NCBI RefSeq assembly: GCF_024505185.1
Contig: NZ_JANIBJ010000005.1
Coordinates: 83,711-147,710 of the forward strand
Length of the DNA: 64,000 nucleotides
From: Methylomonas subterranea
GTDB taxonomy: Bacteria > Pseudomonadota > Gammaproteobacteria > Methylococcales > Methylomonadaceae
Reading direction: 5' to 3'
Of this stretch, positions 23,978 to 31,635 are shown piece after piece (position 1 is the first letter of the stretch; each line of letters begins with the position of its first letter). Under the pieces are notes generated by a model. It was not told the origin of the DNA. It made no database searches and saw nothing but the letters and a program-made list of their open reading frames with translations. The position numbers and the translations under genes were made by a program.

Positions 23978-24452
23978 TACGTCCTCCTTTTTTGAGTAAA
24001 TATTCCGGCACCAAACGCGCCTTGCTCATTGCATGAAAGGGTACTTTGAGCGTCTGTTCGCCTTCCTGTAATACGACGTTGTCACCGTCGACGGCCAGAA
24101 TCAGGCCGATGATTTTTCTACGTTTATCGATGGGTTTGAAAAGGCTGACGTTCACTGAGCTGCCTATATATTTTTCGAACTGCTCGAGCTTGAAAAACGG
24201 CCTGTCGTCGCCGGGCGACGAGACTTCCAGTTGGTATTCGCCTTGAATCGGATCTTCCACATCTAGCATGCCGCTCAGTTGATGGCTGACCTTGGTGCAA
24301 TCGTCCAATAAAATACCGTTCTCGCTGTCGATATAAATGCGCAGCATGCCGTGCCGCGGGTGGGGGGTGTATTCTATCCCCACGCATTCGTAACCAAGAC
24401 CTTCGACAATTGGTTCGATCAATGCCACCAAATGCTCTGGAGCCTGTTTCAT
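23967..24452 (-). CDS. rimP: Ribosome maturation factor RimP
   Basis: 161 aa. Two-domain protein required for 30S assembly. Features are [18 protein letters not shown] at the N-terminus, [20 protein letters not shown] near 55-75 and [20 protein letters not shown] near 78-97, followed by the SH3-like C-terminal domain. It is the first gene of the leftward operon and overlaps nusA. Confidence 0.96.
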   Translation of the reverse strand: MKQAPEHLVALIEPIVEGLGYECVGIEYTPHPRHGMLRIYIDSENGILLDDCTKVSHQLSGMLDVEDPIQGEYQLEVSSPGDDRPFFKLEQFEKYIGSSVNVSLFKPIDKRRKIIGLILAVDGDNVVLQEGEQTLKVPFHAMSKARLVPEYLLKKGGRSGK

Positions 24453-24476
24453 TTTTCGTTTCGCCTTTTAAAACCC

Positions 24477-24500
24477 AAAAAAAAAGAGCCACCGGCTCTT
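24477..24500 (-). terminator. Hairpin with U-run between tRNA-Phe and rimP
   Basis: AAGAGCC (24484-24490) pairs with GGCTCTT (24494-24500) around a 3-nt loop, followed on the minus strand by nine U residues. It lies 25 nt before the rimP start, so it would stop tRNA read-through, or it could act as a leader attenuator of the operon if transcription starts further upstream. Confidence 0.75.
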
Positions 24501-24546
24501 CCATAAACATCTATAAACCCAATGGACTTGTTAAAGCCCTTAAAAC

Positions 24547-24567
24547 AAAAAACCCCATGAAGGGGCT
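24547..24567 (-). terminator. Short terminator downstream of tRNA-Phe
   Basis: CCCC (24553-24556) pairs with GGGG (24562-24565) around a 5-nt loop. On the minus strand this gives GCCCCTTCATGGGG followed by a U-run, about 23 nt after the tRNA 3' end. The stem is short, and the stronger hairpin at 24477-24500 may serve as backup. Confidence 0.55.
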
Positions 24568-24589
24568 CTTTGAAAAAACCGGGTAAGCA

Positions 24590-24665
<76 letters not shown>

Positions 24666-24712
24666 ATTTGTTGTTTGCTTGTTGCTGACAGCAAGTAGTC
24701 AACAATCCGGCC

Positions 24713-24741
24713 ATTCTACAGTACGAAATGGATTAAAGCAA
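24713..24741 (-). promoter_or_regulatory. Probable promoter of tRNA-Phe
   Basis: On the minus strand, TTGCTT (24736-24741) and TAGAAT (24713-24718) are spaced by 17 nt. A GC-rich stretch, GGCCGG, comes right after the -10, like the discriminator of growth-rate-regulated stable RNA promoters. The start would lie about 40 nt before the tRNA. Confidence 0.6.
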
Positions 24742-24757
24742 TCGCGGCGTGACAATT

Positions 24758-25954
24758 TTATTGCCAGCCCGCCGGAGCCGGTGGGTAAGGGTAGGGCTGA
24801 ATGGTTATGGCAGCGCCTTGCGGATTGCCAAGGGCGCCGGCAGCTTCCAGATAGTAATAGATGCCGGCGGCCAACAGTAATGCGCTCAGGCAGGCCAAGG
24901 CGATTTTCCAGATACTGTAAGGCCGCTCGCCTTGCACCTTGCCGGTTCTGCCGTTGATGACGAAACGATAGGATTTGTCCCGGTAACGGAAGGCGGCCGA
25001 CCAGACCGGCAGCAGACAGTGCTTATAAGTGGTATTGCCGTGACGGGTGTCGACCCGGTGGATACGTTGGTGGTCGCCGCCGATGTCCCGGCAAATGTCC
25101 AGATAGATTTGGTCGTCCATCACTTGCCGGGCCCGATCGAAGCCGTCGGCCAGTTCCACCTGATAATATTCGCTGCGAAAGCCGCTCAGATAATTTTCGT
25201 CGTAGGGGACCAGGGCGTGTAAATCCCAGGGTTGCAGGGCGTCCAGAATCTTGCGCGGCAAGGAATGGCTGGCACCCACCAATACGTCGTCGAAAAAACG
25301 CTGAACCCGGCCGCCGACCGGTGTCCAACGTATCTTGGGCACTTGCCGGGTCTCGGTGACCACCCGGTTGTTTCTGACCACTTGCACCTGTTCCCGAACG
25401 TAATAGACGTCGCCGCGCTCGCCGCTGTAGGTCGTGGAGGTTTGGCTGTCGAAGGTCCAAAACGGCAGATAGACGCCGCTTAATTTGGTATCGCCGCGAG
25501 CGTACTTTTTGACCGCATTCGGTGCGAACCACAGACCGGCAATCCATTGTTGAAAGCGCCGGCGCGCGGCGGCTTCATCGATGCCGAACGGCAACAGGGC
25601 TTTGGGTTGTATGGGTTTAATTTCCGCCGTGGCGGCCACGATAGGCGTGCCGCAAAAGGGGCATTCGCCGGCGTGGATTTTGGCCTCGAATTGAAAACCG
25701 GCTCCGCATTCATTGCAATGTATGGTGGGCGCGGCCGCCGTGCTTGCGGGTGATTGGGCCAATTGCCGCAAGGCTTGCCCGAGGTCGTATTCCTCGATGG
25801 CGCCGCCGCGCGCTTCGATAAGGTTTTGCGTGCCGCAATGCTCGCACAGTAAATGCGTGGTGCCCGCTGCGTATTTAAGTACCGCGCCGCATTGTTGACA
25901 GGGAAATTGCAGATTGGCGGGCTTTTGGCGTACGGCCTTGAAAACGGCTGACAT
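24758..25954 (-). CDS. Zinc-ribbon membrane protein of the TelA/SPFH cluster (398 aa)
   Basis: Two zinc ribbons are visible in the N-terminal 120 residues: CQQCG / CEHCG near 19-41 and CNECG / CPFCG near 80-102. A large middle domain follows with YLPFWTFDSQTSTTYSGERG near 170. The tail has a single membrane span (ALACLSALLLAAGIYYYLEA, about 355-375) and a Pro/Tyr-rich end. Similar proteins are often annotated as helicase-like because of the ribbons, but no helicase motif is present. It is the last gene of the leftward cluster and starts directly after the SPFH gene stop (1 nt). Confidence 0.75.
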   Translation of the reverse strand: MSAVFKAVRQKPANLQFPCQQCGAVLKYAAGTTHLLCEHCGTQNLIEARGGAIEEYDLGQALRQLAQSPASTAAAPTIHCNECGAGFQFEAKIHAGECPFCGTPIVAATAEIKPIQPKALLPFGIDEAAARRRFQQWIAGLWFAPNAVKKYARGDTKLSGVYLPFWTFDSQTSTTYSGERGDVYYVREQVQVVRNNRVVTETRQVPKIRWTPVGGRVQRFFDDVLVGASHSLPRKILDALQPWDLHALVPYDENYLSGFRSEYYQVELADGFDRARQVMDDQIYLDICRDIGGDHQRIHRVDTRHGNTTYKHCLLPVWSAAFRYRDKSYRFVINGRTGKVQGERPYSIWKIALACLSALLLAAGIYYYLEAAGALGNPQGAAITIQPYPYPPAPAGWQ

Positions 25955-27049
25955 TTAAGTTTTCGGCAGGGGCGGCGGCGCGTGGGCAAATGCGGCGGCC
26001 AAGGCTTCAACATTTTCGGCCGCCGTCCATTCAACCAGCGCCGCCGTCCACACCAACGTGTCTCGGCCGACTTCGCCGATTTTGATTTTCTCCCGCAATT
26101 GCTCGGCGTTGAATGGTCCTTGTTGCCTGCCGTCTATCGCGGCGAAATAGACCGTATCCAGGGGTAACGGCGGCGGCGATACGCTAGCCGGGGCCGGCGG
26201 ATTGCCATGGGCCAGATTTTGCGCCATCGCAAATCCCATACCCAAGCCAATGCCTTCGCCGGCCGCGCCGGAGGGATTTTTCGCCGCCGCCGCCAAGGCC
26301 TCGGCGGTTTGAAATTGGCTATAACGGCCCAAGTCGCCGATGATGCCCATGCTGGTGCGCTTGTCCAGCGCGGCTTCCACTTCGGGCGGCAGTGAGATAT
26401 TCTCCACCAGCAATTGCATGACATCCAGGCCGTAGGCAGCGAATTCAGGGCGGATTTTTTGGGTGATGAACTCGCCCAATTCGTCGTAGTTGGCCGCCAA
26501 GTCCAGCAGCGGTATGCCGGACTCGCCCAAAATATCGGCAAAACGGGACACGATCAGATTGCGCAATTGATCGGAGATGTCGCCGGTCTGGAAATGGCCG
26601 CCGCTGCCGACGATTTCCAGCAGGAATACGCGGGGATCGCCGACGCGCAGCGTATAGGTGCCGAAAGCCCGCAGCCGCACCGGGCCGAACTCCTTGTCGC
26701 GCAGCATCAACGGGTTTTTGGTGCCCCATTTCAGATCGGTAAAGCGGCGCATGTTGATGAAGTACACTTCGGCTTTGAACGGGCTGGAAAAACCGTGCGG
26801 CCAGCTTTGCAGCGTGGTCATAACCGGCATGTTACGGGTCTCCAGCTGATACAGGCCGGGTTCGAACACATCGGCGATGCGGCCTTCGTTGACCAAAATC
26901 GCCGTTTGCGACTCGCGCACGGTCAGCATCGCGCCGTATTTGATTTCGTTGCCGTAGCGTTCGAAGCGGTACAGCATGGTGTTGGGCGAGTCGTCTGTCC
27001 ACTCGATGACATCGACAAACTCGCCGAACAATTTGTCTAAAATTCCCAC
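25955..27049 (-). CDS. SPFH-domain protein with C-terminal GYF_2-like domain (364 aa)
   Basis: GTG start at 27049 with AGGAG 9 nt upstream. Residues about 20-210 form an SPFH (stomatin/prohibitin/flotillin-like) domain of the virion-core/YdjI-like type: SQTAILVNEGRIADVFEPGLY near 47 and YTLRVGDPRVFLLEIVGSGG near 130. A helical region follows to about 290. The final 70 residues (YFAAIDGRQQGPFNAEQL, ending ALVEWTAAENV) resemble a GYF_2 domain. SPFH proteins build membrane-associated scaffolds, and the GYF-like end would be a peptide-binding module. Confidence 0.82.
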   Translation of the reverse strand: MGILDKLFGEFVDVIEWTDDSPNTMLYRFERYGNEIKYGAMLTVRESQTAILVNEGRIADVFEPGLYQLETRNMPVMTTLQSWPHGFSSPFKAEVYFINMRRFTDLKWGTKNPLMLRDKEFGPVRLRAFGTYTLRVGDPRVFLLEIVGSGGHFQTGDISDQLRNLIVSRFADILGESGIPLLDLAANYDELGEFITQKIRPEFAAYGLDVMQLLVENISLPPEVEAALDKRTSMGIIGDLGRYSQFQTAEALAAAAKNPSGAAGEGIGLGMGFAMAQNLAHGNPPAPASVSPPPLPLDTVYFAAIDGRQQGPFNAEQLREKIKIGEVGRDTLVWTAALVEWTAAENVEALAAAFAHAPPPLPKT

Positions 27050-27059
27050 CGCTAAACTC

Positions 27060-28229
27060 CTAGGCCGAAGCAGACGGGCTGTTTTGCGCCGAAACCAGTG
27101 CCTTCTTCAGCTCGGCTTCGCATTCCTGCAACTGCAGCACGGCCTCGTCGCGCATCTTTTTGCCTTCATCGGCAATTTGCAGGCTTTCCTGTATGGTGTC
27201 GATCAGGGCCTGATTGGCTTGCTTGATCACCTCGATATCGAACACGCCGCGTTCCAACTGTTTGCGGGTTTCCGCATTGGCCAGTTTCAGGTTTTCCGCG
27301 TTGGCGGCCAGCAAGTCGTTGGTTAGGTCGGTTGCTGCCTTGACGGTTTCGGCGGCCTGCGAGGACCGGAATATCGTCACCGCCGTGGCCAACTGTTGCC
27401 GCCAAAGCGGAATGGTGTTGACGATGGTGGAATTGATTTTGTTGACCAGGCCTTTGTTGTTTTCCTGTACCAAACGGATGCTGGGCAGGCTTTGCATGGC
27501 CACTTGCCGGGTCAGGCGCAAGTCGTGTACCCGTCGCTCCAGATCGTCGCGGACGGCCCGCGCATCGCGCAGATTTTGCGCCGCGAGAACGTCTCCGGCG
27601 GTTTCCGCGGCTGCAGCCAGCTCCGGCAGCACTTCGCCGTCCAGCTCGCGCAGCTTTTCGTCGCCGGCGGCGATGTAATCTTCCAGGGTATGAAAATACT
27701 CCAGATTGGCCTGATACAGTCTGTCCAGCGATGCGATATCGGTCAGCAGATTGGATTTATGCTTCTCCAGTCTGTCGGTGATGCTGTCTATCTGTTTACG
27801 GACTTCTTCGTATTGTTGAATGAACTTGACCACCGGCTTGGCCTTGCCCAGCAATTTGGCCAAGAAGCCGGGTTTTTTGTTGGGGTCCAGTTCGTCGATG
27901 TCGAAGCCGCGAATCGTGGCGACCATATCGTTCAAATCTTGGCCGGCGGGCCCCGTGTCCTTGTTTTTGACCCCTTCCAGCATGCGGTCGGAAATTGCGG
28001 TCAATTGCTCCTGGGCCTTGCTGCCGAAGAATAAAACCGACTGTGAATCCCTGATATCGATTTCCCCGGCCAGCTGGCGTATTTTCAGCTGTTTTTCCGC
28101 CGGTGCATCTGCCGGGGCAACGAGGTCGGTTCGCGCGCCGGCTAGGACTTCCCGGCCGGCGGCCGGCGGCGTTGCCGACTTTAACGGAGTCTCGGCCAGT
28201 CGGCTTATGGAGGTTTCTTTTGTGCTCAT
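27060..28229 (-). CDS. TelA/KlaA-type toxic anion resistance family protein (389 aa)
   Basis: ATG at 28229. The long helical protein has the TelA layout: a variable N-terminal 60 residues, then DSQSVLFFGSKAQEQLTAIS near 60-80, followed by coiled-coil helices including RQVAMQSLPSIRLVQENNKG near 240-260 and the conserved-looking STIVNTIPLWRQQLATAVTI near 268-287. The family is named for plasmid tellurite resistance, but most chromosomal members have no proven anion role. Together with the XpaC-like, SPFH and zinc-ribbon genes it forms a leftward unit, most likely for membrane stress. Confidence 0.88.
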   Translation of the reverse strand: MSTKETSISRLAETPLKSATPPAAGREVLAGARTDLVAPADAPAEKQLKIRQLAGEIDIRDSQSVLFFGSKAQEQLTAISDRMLEGVKNKDTGPAGQDLNDMVATIRGFDIDELDPNKKPGFLAKLLGKAKPVVKFIQQYEEVRKQIDSITDRLEKHKSNLLTDIASLDRLYQANLEYFHTLEDYIAAGDEKLRELDGEVLPELAAAAETAGDVLAAQNLRDARAVRDDLERRVHDLRLTRQVAMQSLPSIRLVQENNKGLVNKINSTIVNTIPLWRQQLATAVTIFRSSQAAETVKAATDLTNDLLAANAENLKLANAETRKQLERGVFDIEVIKQANQALIDTIQESLQIADEGKKMRDEAVLQLQECEAELKKALVSAQNSPSASA

Positions 28230-28260
28230 AACGGTTTGGTCCTGTAGTGAAAATACCCAA

Positions 28261-29118
28261 TCAGAGAATGCCTTCGCGTTTGAGTTGCTGCGTCAATACC
28301 TCGATCTTGACGTCCAGATCAAACACATCTTCTTCCAACAATTTTTGTTGTTGTTCTTGAAAAGCCGCTTCAATTGCGTCCAGGGCTTGGGTGAAATTGC
28401 CTTCCAACGCCCGCGAACCGGCTTGCCGGTGGGTTTTGGCATAGCCCTGAATCACCTGCAGCACGTTTTCCAGGTACACGTTCAGGAACTTGCGCGCGCG
28501 CCGGATTCCGCGCGGGTCGGCTTCCAATTCGGATATCACGCCGTCGGCTATTTCACAGATTTTGGCTATGCGCCGGTTGAGTTCGGTATGGACGATGTTG
28601 CGATTGGCCTGCTCAATGTCTCTGATAATAGCCAGGGCGGCGGCCAGGATTTGCTTGATTTCCGCGCTGGAATAACCGTGCGCGGCCGTGATGGGATTGG
28701 CGGTGCGCCTATCGAAGCCGTAGCTCAAATACATGCCCAACAATGCACCGCCGGCATACAGGGCGGCCATTAACGGCTCTTGCCGAGCGCCGAAGACCGC
28801 CAACAACCCGGTGGTGGCCGCCACCAGCAGGGCCGAGCATAATTTTAATGGCCATTTCGCGGGGCTGGTGAGGCGCGCGCGCGGGGTGGGGTCTTCCGCC
28901 CGCAAGCCCTTGCGCAGTAAAACGGCGGCTAAACAATAGCAGGCAAAGGCGCCGGCGTTGATCAGCACCGCCATGGCATGACCCTTGATGAGACCGATCA
29001 CGACCGCCGGAATCAGCGCCAAGGCCAGAAAATACAACAACAGGCCGCGCGGCGAGTATAACCGCGCGGCTTCGCCCGTGAAGCGTTTGGCGGCGTTAAG
29101 TTTGGGGACTTGAGGCAT
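28261..29118 (-). CDS. XpaC-like membrane protein (5-bromo-4-chloroindolyl phosphate hydrolysis family, 285 aa)
   Basis: The start is taken at ATG 29118 (MPQVPKLNAAKRF); an in-frame TTG two codons earlier is less likely. Three or four hydrophobic segments lie in the N-terminal 140 residues (LLLYFLALALIPAVVIGLI near 29-47, then two pairs around 52-68 and 92-130). A long cytoplasmic helical domain follows (IKQILAAALAIIRDIEQANR; RKFLNVYLENVLQVIQGYA). This is the usual form of the XpaC family, which is nearly always adjacent to TelA. The family name comes from an indirect phenotype and is no evidence of phosphatase activity. Confidence 0.82.
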   Translation of the reverse strand: MPQVPKLNAAKRFTGEAARLYSPRGLLLYFLALALIPAVVIGLIKGHAMAVLINAGAFACYCLAAVLLRKGLRAEDPTPRARLTSPAKWPLKLCSALLVAATTGLLAVFGARQEPLMAALYAGGALLGMYLSYGFDRRTANPITAAHGYSSAEIKQILAAALAIIRDIEQANRNIVHTELNRRIAKICEIADGVISELEADPRGIRRARKFLNVYLENVLQVIQGYAKTHRQAGSRALEGNFTQALDAIEAAFQEQQQKLLEEDVFDLDVKIEVLTQQLKREGIL

Positions 29119-29184
29119 GGGCAACTACCATTAAGTGCTTGGCTTGGTTCGACTTGCCGCTATGACGGCCAGCCTGGAATGGTG

Positions 29185-29310
29185 TCAACGTGGGCGAACG
29201 GCGGTCGAATCGGCGAGCGGTTCGGCTTTCAGCATGGACTGGCAAGTGGCCAAACCCATTGTCGACAGCAACAGAATAAACCCCAGGAAGCGTATGAAAA
29301 ATTTTGACAT
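29185..29310 (-). CDS. Possible tiny lipoprotein at the head of the XpaC-TelA cluster (41 aa)
   Basis: Minus-strand ATG 29310 to TGA 29185 encodes a signal-peptide-like N-terminus (MSKFFIRFLGFILLLSTMGL) ending in L-A-T-C, a plausible lipobox with acylated Cys at residue 23. The mature part is only 19 residues (QSMLKAEPLADSTAVRPR after the Cys). No clear Shine-Dalgarno site precedes it. A TTGTTT/TACTAT pair ends only 5 nt before the ATG, so the transcript could be nearly leaderless. The size and form recall entericidin-like peptides, without sequence proof. Confidence 0.4.
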   Translation of the reverse strand: MSKFFIRFLGFILLLSTMGLATCQSMLKAEPLADSTAVRPR

Positions 29311-29345
29311 GCTGAATAGTAACTACACTGGCCGATAAAAAACAA

Positions 29346-29715
29346 CCCGATTTGTGCTTCAACGCTAAACCGTGAAATCGAGAAGGCCGGACCGATCAGG
29401 TTTTGCTGTTCAACGGCAACCGGGCGCAGCCGGATTGACGCTCATAATCAATCCTCGGAACCGAGTGCTAGCATTCTACGGGCCTTAAAACCTGTTCAAG
29501 CTCATTCGCCGAAACAAGCGTTTCGGCGGGGAAGCGCTTTACGCTCCGACCGGCACCAAAGCCAAACTGCATCGATGATGCGAGGCTTGCAGTTGATGCC
29601 GCGGTTTCGGCCGAGCAGGCTTTATGATGGTGAAATACCGCCTCGGTTTACCGCATAGGATTTATACGGCAGCGCCGATGGCGTTTGAATTAAAAAGTCG
29701 GGGCGATACGGGCTA
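29346..29715. other. Intergenic stretch without recognisable gene
   Basis: About 370 nt between the XpaC-TelA cluster and the PepSY gene. It holds short low-confidence frames only. TTGACG near 29436 and a nearby AT-rich step could be promoter fragments. No tRNA, repeat of the local families or terminator was recognised. Confidence 0.5.
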
Positions 29716-30240
29716 TCAACGTCTCTCGTCGCTTTCTTCGCCGATTTCCCATTCCTCGATGGCGGTCTCGATGATGTTACCGCTGGCCGCATCGACCTCG
29801 ACTTTGGTTTCGATGCCCTTGTCGTTGACGATATCGAATTCATAGGACGAGGCGCCTGTGTCCTCTATTTCGTACTCGACTTCCTCTATCTTGCCGGGGT
29901 TGGCTTTCAGGGCAATCGCGGCGGCGTCTTCTTCGGTGATTTTGACGTTTTTCTTAAAAGCCTGGCTGTTGGGGTCGGCGACTTCAGCCTCCTTCTCGAT
30001 CAGCTTGCCGCTGTCCGCCTCACACATAAACTCCCATTCCCGCCGGTTATCGTCGCGCAGTTCCAGTTCGTAAACGCCCTTGCCCGACACATTAAGTTTT
30101 TCCAGCTTGATCAGCTCGCCCGCCTTTTCCTTTTTGACCGCCCGAATGCAATTTTCAAGGCCTTGATCGAAAGCCGGGGCGTTGACGGATAGTAGGCTAA
30201 GACCGCTTAATGCGGCAATTTTCAATACTGTATTTTTCAT
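29716..30240 (-). CDS. Secreted PepSY-domain protein (174 aa)
   Basis: ATG 30240 with AAGGTAA upstream. A signal peptide of about 23 residues (MKNTVLKIAALSGLSLLSVN, then APAF) is followed by two PepSY-like units: residues 30-90 (ENCIRAVKKEKAGELIKLE, then YELELRDDNRREWEFMCEAD) and 97-165 (ITEEDAAAIALKANPG, then YEIEDTGASSYEFDIV). The mature protein is strongly acidic. PepSY proteins inhibit peptidases or bind ions and cofactors in the periplasm. Which applies here is unknown. It is encoded downstream of a response regulator on the same strand, 257 nt away. Confidence 0.82.
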   Translation of the reverse strand: MKNTVLKIAALSGLSLLSVNAPAFDQGLENCIRAVKKEKAGELIKLEKLNVSGKGVYELELRDDNRREWEFMCEADSGKLIEKEAEVADPNSQAFKKNVKITEEDAAAIALKANPGKIEEVEYEIEDTGASSYEFDIVNDKGIETKVEVDAASGNIIETAIEEWEIGEESDERR

Positions 30241-30497
30241 GAGTTACCTTATTAAAAAATAGAAAAAATTCCCGAATATAGGCTGTCGTTGCTCGCAGCC
30301 GACAATCGGGCCATGTTTTGGGCGAAATCCACCCGGTTTTTCCGCCCCGCGCAGGAGGGGCTTGTGAGACAAACTCCCGCGTTGGTGGCGCGGCGATTGA
30401 CCGTGGTTCGGCGGCCGATACCCGGCCGATGTGGCGCGGAGCAGGCTTCGACCTGAACGATGACCGCCAAGCGGCGACGTTCCCGATCACCGATGCC
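30241..30497. other. Intergenic stretch between PepSY gene and response regulator
   Basis: No convincing gene. GCCCC (about 30343) and GGGGC (about 30357) form a short hairpin without a good U-run, and might end response-regulator transcription. The last 60 nt before the PepSY start are AT-rich and probably carry its promoter. Confidence 0.45.
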
Positions 30498-31157
30498 TTA
30501 TCGGTCCGCCACCTCCTTGATTAAGCCGTGGCGGTTGGCTAGCAGGGCCAGTTCCGACAGGGTCTTGATGCCTAGTTTATCCTTGATGGTGGTGGCGTTG
30601 TTGCACACGGTTTTGTGGCTGACAAATAATTGCTCGGCCACCTCGCGGGTGCTTTTCCCCTTGGCCAGCAGGCAGAAAATATCGAACTCGCGCGGAGTCA
30701 ATTGCTTGATCCTCTTCTCCTGCAAGGCTTCGTCGGACGTATTCATGGCCAATTTTTGCGCCAATACCGGCGCCACGAAAGTGCCGCCGGCGGCAATGCA
30801 GGTCACCGCCGTTATCAATAGTTCGGGGTCGCTGCTTTTCACCAAATAACCCTTTACGCCGGCCTTGATGGCGCGGGAAACGTAGATCAATTCATCATGA
30901 ATGCTGAATACCAGAATCTTGCACTGCGGGTCGCGGCTCAGCAGGCGGCGGATTACCTCAAAGCCGCCGATGCCCGGCATCGATAGATCCATCACCACCA
31001 CCCGCGGTCGGTGTAGTTCGTATATTCGGCAGGCGCTTTCGCAGCGGTCGCTCTCGAATACAGAGCCAATGTGTTCCGAAAGTCCCAGATAGGTTTTGAA
31101 CCCGGTTCGTACCACCGCATGGTCATCCACCAACAGCACGCTGATCTTTTCGTCCAA
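30498..31157 (-). CDS. NarL/LuxR-type response regulator (219 aa), TTG start
   Basis: TTG 31157 (then DEKISVLLVDDHAVVRTGF) with GGAGG 10 nt upstream; no ATG fits. The receiver domain has the acidic pair DD near 11-12, the phosphorylation Asp in VVVMDLSMPGIGGFEV (residue about 57) and the Lys in YLVKSS near 106. The C-terminal LuxR helix-turn-helix is clear (LTPREFDIFCLLAKGKSTRE, then EQLFVSHKTV). No histidine kinase gene is adjacent, so it is an orphan in this window. It is divergent from the secretin-headed locus and may regulate it; that link is inference. Confidence 0.9.
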   Translation of the reverse strand: MDEKISVLLVDDHAVVRTGFKTYLGLSEHIGSVFESDRCESACRIYELHRPRVVVMDLSMPGIGGFEVIRRLLSRDPQCKILVFSIHDELIYVSRAIKAGVKGYLVKSSDPELLITAVTCIAAGGTFVAPVLAQKLAMNTSDEALQEKRIKQLTPREFDIFCLLAKGKSTREVAEQLFVSHKTVCNNATTIKDKLGIKTLSELALLANRHGLIKEVADR

Positions 31158-31635
31158 AATAATTACCTCCGTTTAGCCAAGTTTATTAACGCCGACATCT
31201 CGAACGGACTAAATGGTCGCCCTAAGCGGGCCCAATTGCTATTGGGAGATTTTCCCTTTTGACTACAAGCACTACCGGACAGCAACAGCTAAACGGGAAA
31301 ATAACCCGCTTAAATCAAGGCTTGCGGCCCTGTTTGACGCGGCTCCTATCCCGATAAAATGGCCGGTTGAACGCGACATTCGGGAATTGTTCCCGGTCTA
31401 ATCAGGGCCTTATTCCCTGTTGATGGACGGGGGCTATCCATAAAATGTGACTCGGTTAACGGATTGCCGACACTTGCGACAAGGATGTTGCGAACCAACC
31501 CGAATTGAATGTGTTTCCCTCGATTTTTACCGACTCAATCTGCGCCGCGAAAGTCTTTGCCACGCAGATTTTTTTTGGCCGCCGAAAGGGGAGGCGAGCT
31601 ATCGATTGATGTGACCGGCCCCCGCGCGGGACAAG
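31158..31635. other. 478-nt divergent intergenic region before the secretin gene
   Basis: Separates the response regulator and the secretin gene. No gene or repeat of the local palindromic families is seen. The part near 31550-31620 has GCCGCCGAAAGGGGAGGCG, which could fold, but it does not match a riboswitch I can name. Promoters for both directions are presumably here. Confidence 0.45.

Noticed and set aside
24758..25954. Helicase annotation for the zinc-ribbon protein
   Set aside because: Only zinc ribbons are shared with primosomal helicases; Walker motifs and helicase boxes are absent.
31540..31635. Possible riboswitch or structured leader before the secretin gene
   Set aside because: GCCGCCGAAAGGGGAGGCG can fold, but the conserved core of cyclic di-GMP or other riboswitch classes was not found.
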